Both the position numbers and the translations under genes were made by a program. Source: Lichenostomus cassidix (Eukaryota; Chordata; Aves; Passeriformes; Meliphagidae). Taken from it: a stretch of DNA of 64,000 bases. The notes under the pieces are model-generated. The model was not told the DNA's origin. It searched no databases and saw only the letters and a list, made by a program, of their open reading frames with translations. Where the stretch lies: contig CM039210.1 of the NCBI GenBank assembly GCA_008360975.2, positions 15,378,293 through 15,442,292 on the forward strand, read 5' to 3'. This document shows, piece after piece, positions 56,365 through 64,000 of this stretch (the stretch's first letter is position 1; each line of letters begins with the position of its first letter).

Positions 56365-56702
56365 TGTTGGAAAACGTAGTTTTCCAGCAAAACTCATGCT
56401 AACCGAACAGAGCTGAGCAAGGCTTCAGTATTCCCAGGCCTCAGTAAAATTCCGACAAGCTGTAGTGATTTTGTTTGCCTGAGAATGTTCTGTGGGAAGA
56501 ATGCCATGAGAAAGATTAGGAGTCAGGAGTGTTATGAGAAAAGAATAAGGGAGTTAGCAGGAGGATCCCTGAGTGTGTGAGAACAGCTGCAGGTGTGCGT
56601 GTGTATCTATGAATAGAAACTTCTGTAACAGTACATAAGTCTCTCGTTTAGCGAAATAAAATTGGAGCTTACTTTACATCTCATATTGAGACTGCCTGTG
56701 AG
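56365..56702 (+). repeat. 3' LTR of element D, truncated by gap
   Basis: 338 bp visible, TGTTGGAAAACGTAGTTTTCC onward. The last about 20 bases of the unit fall in the N run. Confidence 0.9.
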
Positions 56703-57202
56703 NNNNNNNNNNNNNNNNNNNNNNNNNNNNNNNNNNNNNNNNNNNNNNNNNNNNNNNNNNNNNNNNNNNNNNNNNNNNNNNNNNNNNNNNNNNNNNNNNN
56801 NNNNNNNNNNNNNNNNNNNNNNNNNNNNNNNNNNNNNNNNNNNNNNNNNNNNNNNNNNNNNNNNNNNNNNNNNNNNNNNNNNNNNNNNNNNNNNNNNNNN
56901 NNNNNNNNNNNNNNNNNNNNNNNNNNNNNNNNNNNNNNNNNNNNNNNNNNNNNNNNNNNNNNNNNNNNNNNNNNNNNNNNNNNNNNNNNNNNNNNNNNNN
57001 NNNNNNNNNNNNNNNNNNNNNNNNNNNNNNNNNNNNNNNNNNNNNNNNNNNNNNNNNNNNNNNNNNNNNNNNNNNNNNNNNNNNNNNNNNNNNNNNNNNN
57101 NNNNNNNNNNNNNNNNNNNNNNNNNNNNNNNNNNNNNNNNNNNNNNNNNNNNNNNNNNNNNNNNNNNNNNNNNNNNNNNNNNNNNNNNNNNNNNNNNNNN
57201 NN
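56703..57202. other. Assembly gap, exactly 500 N
   Basis: A round-number run of N, so the distance and order of the flanking contigs are only a scaffolding estimate. Confidence 0.99.
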
Positions 57203-57517
57203 CTGCTAAGGAAAAAAAAAAAATTTATGTTAAAAAAACCCATTGAGAACAATGCAAATCCTTATGAAAAGACCGTTAAAAGGCAGGTATTTTTAAAAAC
57301 TCCTGTTTTCCGGTACTTTGAAAATGCACCTCAACATGGTTTTAAGTAAACGTTCAAATAATCAAATATACAACCTAAGAATGTAACCAGCATTTCTTCA
57401 TCTTTAGGAATAGTGAACGCTCGGAGACTGCATATTAAAAAGGGATAAACCAAGCAAAGATGCATCTTTATCTAGAAATATGTCTGCATGTAGTGAATGA
57501 ATAAGCGAAAAGCTTAC

Positions 57518-57797
57518 CTCTTGCGTGCCCGACTAGAACGTCCTTATGGTTAAAATACTCTACTTCTTCGGTGTAATTTTGTGTATAGGCAGTGTTGGAT
57601 CCAGCATTTCTAGATTCGCTCCAACGTACTTTTGCATGTCCTCTTGCATGAATTTTAAGAGCTTTCACTCTAACTTCCCCAGTAACTTCTAAACTGATCC
57701 TTCCTGAGACTGTGTCCCCACTAGAATAGACGGGGATATTGCTATTACTGAGACAGTCAAAGCTTATTGTCAAACTCTTCACCTTCCCCAGCACCAT
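57518..57797 (-). CDS. ARRDC3: ARRDC3 coding exon 1 (left palindrome arm)
   Basis: Arrestin domain-containing 3, an alpha-arrestin adaptor that helps ubiquitin ligases act on membrane receptors and takes part in metabolic control. From the ATG at 57797 the exon encodes 93 codons plus one base: MVLGKVKSLTISFDCL..., the start of the arrestin N domain (SGDTVSGRISLEV; KALKIHARGHAKVRW; EEVEYFN). It ends at AAGAG|GTAAGC, a good splice donor at 57516-57517, in the phase expected for the gene. The remaining exons would lie leftward, in or beyond the gap. A second identical copy starts at 63773 in the other direction. Recognition of the gene is firm; whether this copy is complete is unknown. Confidence 0.93.
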
Positions 57798-57959
57798 ATT
57801 TTTTTAACGAAGTGTATAAAAATATACTGCAAGAAAAAAAAAAAAAAGTCAAGGTCTCATACAAAACTCGACCTTCCCTTTACACTGAACAATGCCTCTG
57901 CTGCGTAAAGAGCCTGCCAACAAGATCAGCGTGTCCCCTACGAACGCTTCATCGGAATT

Positions 57960-58700
57960 ACTGAGAAGACAGCGGCAGCCGCCCAACACTGCGATATCCT
58001 TACAAAGGCAGCTGCCCGCACGCTGCCAGCTCACTTTAAGAACAGCTTTGTGAAAAACAACGACCCCCGCGCATGCGCGAAGCGAGTCGTGGCGGCGGTT
58101 TCCTCCACCGCTTGCGTGTCTTTCCGGTCGTGTTCGTTTTTCTCGTGTTATTGCTTCCGTCTCATGCAGAGAGTCAGGGCTCTACTGCGAGTTCGCAGTG
58201 CGGTATTGAAATACGTACTGAAGAACTGGGAGAAAAACGTCGGGGGTGGGGATGGGGATGGGGGGGGAGTGCGCGAGGGCTCCTTGTCCGGAGGGCTTCG
58301 ACATCTCTTCCTCTCCTCTCCTCTCCTCTCCTCTCCTCTCCTCTCCTCTCCTCTCCATCGCCTGGCACGGCCTGGGGATCATGGCTGGCTGGTTGAGAGG
58401 TGTCTCGGAAGAAGCTGGCAGCTGGAATCGGGCAGCAGTCGGTGAGCGCCAGGCCCTAGAGTCTGGCCGCGGATGGCATGGGTTCTCCTCCTCAGCCGGG
58501 GGTTACCTGGCTAACAGTAAAGATCGCAACGATTCCGTCGGGGAAATGCTCGGCACGTCGCTCAGTTACAGACCTTGCCCAAAGCTTTGGTTCGTGAAGT
58601 GGCTAATCCTGAGCAAATTATAGGCAGGGCCTCGGCAGGTGAGCGTGCACAGCTGCTTTTGCCGCTCCCCCCGCCCCCTTGCAGTACCCACTGCATTAAC
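57960..58700 (-). promoter_or_regulatory. CpG-rich ARRDC3 5' region (left arm)
   Basis: A GC- and CpG-rich stretch upstream of the ARRDC3 start. It contains a palindromic GCGCATGCGC (58069-58078), the NRF1 consensus, and a pyrimidine pentanucleotide repeat. Probably promoter and 5' UTR. The transcription start was not identified. Confidence 0.65.
58311..58356. repeat. CTCTC pentanucleotide microsatellite (left arm)
   Basis: About nine tandem units. Its mirror at 63214-63259 has the same length. Confidence 0.95.
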
Positions 58701-59407
58701 TGAGGAGTGAGGGTACAAAAGCGAGGCATTAGGCAAAAGTAAACATTTGAACCTCTATCAAGCTGAATTTTTCTATTTTAATACTTTTAAATATAATTTA
58801 TATAAATTTTTGTTTGGGATTTGGTTTGTTTGCTGCTGATGTTATTTCCTCCTTTTTTCCATTTCTTCCATTCATGGAGTTCAGATAGGAGATTCGCAAT
58901 TCCTGTCCTTCTAGTTCTGGGTTCATTGTCACCATGTACCTCTGTCAGTGTGGATCTGCACAGAACTTAAAGTGCATAGCAGTTACCTTCGGCAGGTCCT
59001 TGAAGATCTGCAAAGTTTAAAGACCCAAATCTTGCCAGCCAAGTGGATATTCATATGGATTTTTTTTTCTTTTGTATATGTGTTGATAAGGAAGGGAACA
59101 TTCTTACATAATTTGGATATGGCTCTATAGTGTTGGTTTTTTTCTTTTTTAATACAGATGATGTATTTTGTATACTTGCCAGGTTCACCCATTCCAGGCT
59201 TGTTGGAGTTGGATAAAATATTTTGATTTGCTGGTGTAACACACCCCCACTCCCTGCATTATATATGAACTACAGACAGCGTAGCCCTAACTTGCCTTCC
59301 TCTCTCAATAGAATTGCTGTCTCTTGCCAAGCCAATTTTGGACACACAACTTCAGAATAACATGGCTGCTGTCATGATGTGGGATGTGTTCTAAGCATTT
59401 CATGCAA
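58701..59407. other. Upstream flank of ARRDC3 (left arm)
   Basis: AT-rich sequence with no recognised gene or repeat; its mirror is 62163-62869. Confidence 0.5.
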
Positions 59408-59412
59408 GTAGG

Positions 59413-59909
59413 TGTGGTGGCTTGACCTTGGCTGGATGCTAGGTGCCCACTAAAGCTGCTCTATCACCCCCTTCCTCAAATGAACAGGGGAGAAAAAATA
59501 TAATGAAAGGCTCATGAGTTGAGATAAGGACAGGGAGAGATCACTCACCAATTACCATCACAGGCAAGACTGACTTGACTTGGGGATATTGATTGAATTT
59601 ATTACCAATCAAATCAAAGTAAAACAAATCTTAAAAACATCATCCCCCCATCCCTCCTTCCTTCCTGGGCTTAATTTTATTCCCCTTTCTCTACCTCCTC
59701 CCCCCCCCCAGTGCTGCAGGGAGATGGGGAATGGGGGTTACAGTCAGTTCATCCACGTTTTTTCTGCTGCTGCTTCCTCCTCAGGGAGAGGACTCCTTCC
59801 CCTGCTCCAGTATGGGGTCCCTCCCATGGGAGACAGTCAGAGAAGTCACCCCTATATACCTCCCCCGCCCCCCCTTGCTACCAAAAGCTTGCCACTCAAA
59901 CCCAATACA
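59413..59909 (-). repeat. Solo ERVL LTR in the left arm
   Basis: A 497-bp unit that begins TGTGGTGGCTTGACC on the plus strand and ends CCCAATACA. The 5-bp duplication GTAGG lies at 59408-59412 and 59910-59914. AATAAA is on the minus strand near 59600. Mirrored at 61661-62157. Confidence 0.85.
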
Positions 59910-60068
59910 GTAGGCTATCAGGAAGATAATTTAATTTGTAAGAGAACTTGTATATTAGATTTAAGCAATTTGCAGACTGTTAGAATCATTAGAATCCTGA
60001 CTATATCTCATACTGGGCAGCAGACAGCTCTTTCCAGTTTCCAGATTATAGTCTGGTGGAAAATGCAT

Positions 60069-61501
60069 TGAATGGTAATCCTACTTCTCAGATATATTGG
60101 ATATATGTAGAACAGCGACGATGAAGTTAAGTTTCACTGCAACAGTGGCACAGCAGCAACTCAAAGCAATTTCTGGGGCTGCGGGCGTAGTTCAGACCTC
60201 TTGGATGTTTTTCCAAACACATAGAAGTGAGTCCATTCAAATTTCTAGGAAATTTGGAGTTCTATGCAATGCAAAAACCTGCGATCCTTGAAGCTCTCCA
60301 ATTTGCATATATTGATGTGCTGTTGTTCTGAGTTAATTAAAAGATATCCGGAGTGATCAGATGTACTGATTTACATGAAAGTGACCCAGTTTTCAAGACT
60401 AGTTAATACTATAGGGACGACTTTTGTCCAAGATAAGAAGTAACAGGTGCCCCCCTCCTGAAATCACGTGTACTATTTGCCCTGAAGGTGACACCCCCTC
60501 TTCTGGTCACATGGTCTGTTGTGATTGGGTGGCTGGAGCAGTTGCCCCTTCCAGTTTACCCATAAGTATATCAGACCAGGAAGTCCTTTCTGCCTACATA
60601 CACAGAGGGTCACTATTTTTTTTTCCACATGCCATTTTATGGCAGGGAGCCGCCATCTTGTTAAACATGAAAACCCACATGTTCTCAGGCAGCCCTGTAA
60701 TTGGCTGGCAGGACCAGCCATCCCTTTCTGTTTACAGAAGCATTTCAGAAAACGAAGCCCCCTCTCCTTCTCCATGTGTTTTTGTACTGTTTTGTGATTG
60801 GCTAACGGCTGTTTCTGACACTGTCAAATCTAGGAGTTCTCAGTTCTCCCTCTGGTTTTTTGCCTGCTTCCTTTGGGCCAGTAAAGGTTCAGATATAAAA
60901 ATATGTACTTTTACATACAATGTATACAATATAGACAATATAGAAATATAAATAAACTAGGGTACAGATATATATAAATATGTGTTTTATTTATGTAGAC
61001 ATAGATACGCTATATTTAATGTATCCTTATTTATGTATATGTGTATCGATAGATGGATAGATACATTTATAAAGATAAAGCACAGTTGGCTGTTGCTGTC
61101 AGATGCCCCAGACATCAAGTGTACCTAATAGTCTGCCCGAGCCATGGCATTGCTTATGATCCCATGTTTGCCATCAGTGATCATGTGAGTTGCCACACTG
61201 ATGCTCATCTTTCTTACTGCCTCAATAAAGTTTGGCTTCTAATGCGTTGTCAGAGTCCATTACTCTTCAGTCCACACTAATTGGCATTATGGACACAATG
61301 GAGTCTTTCCAACACATGGTGGAGACTTTAGGAAAGGAGTAAAGTTGGAGCTCTCCCTAATATGTAGAGGATTGCAAACTGGGTAAGGGCAAAAGTGCCT
61401 TGACCAGCCTCCTGATTTTGGGCTCTAGATGCTGCCTGGGGTTAAATTACCAGGCTGTGTAGCATCCTTGAGCGGAAGGAAGAAGCTAAGCAAGCAAGAT
61501 G
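60069..61501. other. Palindrome spacer
   Basis: 1433 bases that are not self-symmetric. It includes an AT-rich tract (60900-61075) and an AATAAAG followed by a TG-rich stretch (61223-61245) that could be an LTR end. Open frames (e.g. 60424-60951) show no family motif. No gene called. Confidence 0.6.
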
Positions 61502-61660
61502 ATGCATTTTCCACCAGACTATAATCTGGAAACTGGAAAGAGCTGTCTGCTGCCCAGTATGAGATATAGTCAGGATTCTAATGATTCTAACAGTCTGCAA
61601 ATTGCTTAAATCTAATATACAAGTTCTCTTACAAATTAAATTATCTTCCTGATAGCCTAC

Positions 61661-62157
61661 TGTATTGGGTTTGAGTGGCAAGCTTTTGGTAGCAAGGGGG
61701 GGCGGGGGAGGTATATAGGGGTGACTTCTCTGACTGTCTCCCATGGGAGGGACCCCATACTGGAGCAGGGGAAGGAGTCCTCTCCCTGAGGAGGAAGCAG
61801 CAGCAGAAAAAACGTGGATGAACTGACTGTAACCCCCATTCCCCATCTCCCTGCAGCACTGGGGGGGGGGAGGAGGTAGAGAAAGGGGAATAAAATTAAG
61901 CCCAGGAAGGAAGGAGGGATGGGGGGATGATGTTTTTAAGATTTGTTTTACTTTGATTTGATTGGTAATAAATTCAATCAATATCCCCAAGTCAAGTCAG
62001 TCTTGCCTGTGATGGTAATTGGTGAGTGATCTCTCCCTGTCCTTATCTCAACTCATGAGCCTTTCATTATATTTTTTCTCCCCTGTTCATTTGAGGAAGG
62101 GGGTGATAGAGCAGCTTTAGTGGGCACCTAGCATCCAGCCAAGGTCAAGCCACCACA
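61661..62157 (+). repeat. Solo ERVL LTR in the right arm
   Basis: Mirror of the copy at 59413-59909, including its target duplication. Confidence 0.85.
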
Positions 62158-62869
62158 CCTACTTGCATGAAATGCTTAGAACACATCCCACATCATGACA
62201 GCAGCCATGTTATTCTGAAGTTGTGTGTCCAAAATTGGCTTGGCAAGAGACAGCAATTCTATTGAGAGAGGAAGGCAAGTTAGGGCTACGCTGTCTGTAG
62301 TTCATATATAATGCAGGGAGTGGGGGTGTGTTACACCAGCAAATCAAAATATTTTATCCAACTCCAACAAGCCTGGAATGGGTGAACCTGGCAAGTATAC
62401 AAAATACATCATCTGTATTAAAAAAGAAAAAAACCAACACTATAGAGCCATATCCAAATTATGTAAGAATGTTCCCTTCCTTATCAACACATATACAAAA
62501 GAAAAAAAAATCCATATGAATATCCACTTGGCTGGCAAGATTTGGGTCTTTAAACTTTGCAGATCTTCAAGGACCTGCCGAAGGTAACTGCTATGCACTT
62601 TAAGTTCTGTGCAGATCCACACTGACAGAGGTACATGGTGACAATGAACCCAGAACTAGAAGGACAGGAATTGCGAATCTCCTATCTGAACTCCATGAAT
62701 GGAAGAAATGGAAAAAAGGAGGAAATAACATCAGCAGCAAACAAACCAAATCCCAAACAAAAATTTATATAAATTATATTTAAAAGTATTAAAATAGAAA
62801 AATTCAGCTTGATAGAGGTTCAAATGTTTACTTTTGCCTAATGCCTCGCTTTTGTACCCTCACTCCTCA

Positions 62870-63610
62870 GTTAATGCAGTGGGTACTGCAAGGGGGCGGG
62901 GGGAGCGGCAAAAGCAGCTGTGCACGCTCACCTGCCGAGGCCCTGCCTATAATTTGCTCAGGATTAGCCACTTCACGAACCAAAGCTTTGGGCAAGGTCT
63001 GTAACTGAGCGACGTGCCGAGCATTTCCCCGACGGAATCGTTGCGATCTTTACTGTTAGCCAGGTAACCCCCGGCTGAGGAGGAGAACCCATGCCATCCG
63101 CGGCCAGACTCTAGGGCCTGGCGCTCACCGACTGCTGCCCGATTCCAGCTGCCAGCTTCTTCCGAGACACCTCTCAACCAGCCAGCCATGATCCCCAGGC
63201 CGTGCCAGGCGATGGAGAGGAGAGGAGAGGAGAGGAGAGGAGAGGAGAGGAGAGGAGAGGAAGAGATGTCGAAGCCCTCCGGACAAGGAGCCCTCGCGCA
63301 CTCCCCCCCCATCCCCATCCCCACCCCCGACGTTTTTCTCCCAGTTCTTCAGTACGTATTTCAATACCGCACTGCGAACTCGCAGTAGAGCCCTGACTCT
63401 CTGCATGAGACGGAAGCAATAACACGAGAAAAACGAACACGACCGGAAAGACACGCAAGCGGTGGAGGAAACCGCCGCCACGACTCGCTTCGCGCATGCG
63501 CGGGGGTCGTTGTTTTTCACAAAGCTGTTCTTAAAGTGAGCTGGCAGCGTGCGGGCAGCTGCCTTTGTAAGGATATCGCAGTGTTGGGCGGCTGCCGCTG
63601 TCTTCTCAGT
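62870..63610 (+). promoter_or_regulatory. CpG-rich ARRDC3 5' region (right arm)
   Basis: Mirror of the left region. The GCGCATGCGC element is at 63492-63501 and the pentanucleotide repeat at 63214-63259. Confidence 0.65.
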
Positions 63611-63772
63611 AATTCCGATGAAGCGTTCGTAGGGGACACGCTGATCTTGTTGGCAGGCTCTTTACGCAGCAGAGGCATTGTTCAGTGTAAAGGGAAGGTC
63701 GAGTTTTGTATGAGACCTTGACTTTTTTTTTTTTTTCTTGCAGTATATTTTTATACACTTCGTTAAAAAAAT

Positions 63773-64000
63773 ATGGTGCTGGGGAAGGTGAAGAGTTTGA
63801 CAATAAGCTTTGACTGTCTCAGTAATAGCAATATCCCCGTCTATTCTAGTGGGGACACAGTCTCAGGAAGGATCAGTTTAGAAGTTACTGGGGAAGTTAG
63901 AGTGAAAGCTCTTAAAATTCATGCAAGAGGACATGCAAAAGTACGTTGGAGCGAATCTAGAAATGCTGGATCCAACACTGCCTATACACAAAATTACACC
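63773..64000 (+). CDS. ARRDC3: ARRDC3 coding exon 1 (right arm, partial)
   Basis: ATG at 63773; 76 codons are visible before the window ends, identical to the left copy. The splice donor would fall about 52 bases beyond the edge by symmetry. The two genes are therefore divergent, with their starts about 6 kb apart. Confidence 0.92.
   Translation, partial: MVLGKVKSLTISFDCLSNSNIPVYSSGDTVSGRISLEVTGEVRVKALKIHARGHAKVRWSESRNAGSNTAYTQNYT

Larger units (their letters stand above)
48397..56702 (+). mobile_element. Element D: young ERVK-like provirus with alpharetrovirus-type env
   Basis: 5' LTR, primer site, gag, dUTPase-protease, pol, env, AT-rich region, polypurine tract and 3' LTR, all on the plus strand. 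The 3' LTR runs into the assembly gap. The shared LTR parts differ by one substitution and an 8-base deletion that I could find. Gag and env are open; pro and pol have one stop each. Confidence 0.94.
57570..60068. repeat. Palindrome, left arm
   Basis: Reverse complement of 61502-64000. Positions pair as x and 121570-x with no net insertion or deletion over 2499 bases. The arm may extend left to the gap at 57202 because its partner is cut by the window edge. Homology stops sharply at 60068/61502 after the shared 'aaaatgcat'. Confidence 0.97.
61502..64000. repeat. Palindrome, right arm (cut by window end)
   Basis: Mirror of 57570-60068. I compared the exon, homopolymers (14 A/T; 10 C/G), the microsatellite, the LTR and several other segments without finding a difference. 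Confidence 0.97.

Noticed and set aside
56662..57252. Open frames of about 190 codons on both strands across the gap
   Set aside because: They consist of unknown bases; the sequence under them is N.
58050..58623. Plus-strand frames of 107-131 codons opposite the ARRDC3 5' region
   Set aside because: They arise from CpG-rich sequence and the CTCTC repeat (SSPLLSSPLLSS) and have no family motif.
57570..60068. Dismissing the palindrome as a simple hairpin-read artefact
   Set aside because: A missed-adapter read folds with almost no spacer, whereas here 1433 unique bases separate the arms. It remains possible that the arms are an assembly duplication, so the finding is kept with that caveat.
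59580..60071. 163-codon plus-strand frame (mirrored at 61442-61990)
   Set aside because: It runs backwards through a solo ERVL LTR; low-complexity Pro runs come from poly-C. Not a gene.
60424..60951. 175-codon frame in the palindrome spacer
   Set aside because: No recognisable domain, no splice context and ordinary composition; treated as chance.
1..64000. CRISPR arrays, bacterial operons, riboswitches, tRNA genes
   Set aside because: The window is avian nuclear DNA; the only tRNA-like matches are retroviral primer binding sites.

Overview
The window is vertebrate and almost certainly avian nuclear DNA. Three things point there: many CR1 non-LTR retrotransposon fragments, endogenous retroviruses (ERVs) with alpharetrovirus-like features, and exon 1 of the conserved vertebrate gene ARRDC3. 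ARRDC3 lies in human 5q14, a segment whose bird counterpart is the Z chromosome. The extreme ERV load, nested insertions and a large palindrome would suit a sex chromosome, perhaps W; that placement is inference.

Layout. 1-3482: LTR and CR1 debris. 3483-10664: minus-strand beta-like ERV (element C) with two LTRs, ruined gag-pro-pol and no env. 10740-13805: plus-strand CR1 carrying two solo LTRs. 13812-21415: minus-strand CR1 carrying a 6.4 kb ERVL provirus (element A, 13851-20250, itself hit by a solo LTR) and an ERVK-type solo LTR. 21671-23757: short, mostly non-coding ERV (element I). 24990-27365: CR1 with a solo ERVL LTR. 27366-29250: ERVL remnant (G) hit by another LTR (F). 29815-32792: one CR1 hit twice by solo LTRs and then by ERVK element E. 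Element E (32793-41894) has lost most of its coding DNA and carries a complete second ERVL provirus (B, 34026-39990, target duplication AACGA) inside gag. 41895-44597: three LTR copies and a CR1 piece. 44598-48246: gamma-like ERV1 remnant, cut by an ERVL LTR (48247-48396), which is in turn cut by the youngest element, ERVK provirus D (48397 to the gap). D has open gag and env frames and nearly identical LTRs.

56703-57202 is a 500-N gap, so everything to its right is a separate contig. From 57570 to 64000 the sequence is a palindrome: arms 57570-60068 and 61502-64000 map base for base (left + right coordinate = 121570) around a 1433-bp non-symmetric spacer. Each arm carries ARRDC3 exon 1 with its CpG-rich 5' region, so two copies of the gene point away from each other. 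The arms show no difference wherever I compared them, including homopolymer lengths and a pentanucleotide repeat.

The retroviral genes are genomic fossils. C, A and B are broken at the positions given; D is the only element with large open frames, but its pro and pol each contain a stop codon. Host coding capacity visible here is limited to ARRDC3 exon 1 (one complete copy, one cut by the window edge). No tRNA, rRNA, CRISPR array or bacterial-type operon was seen.
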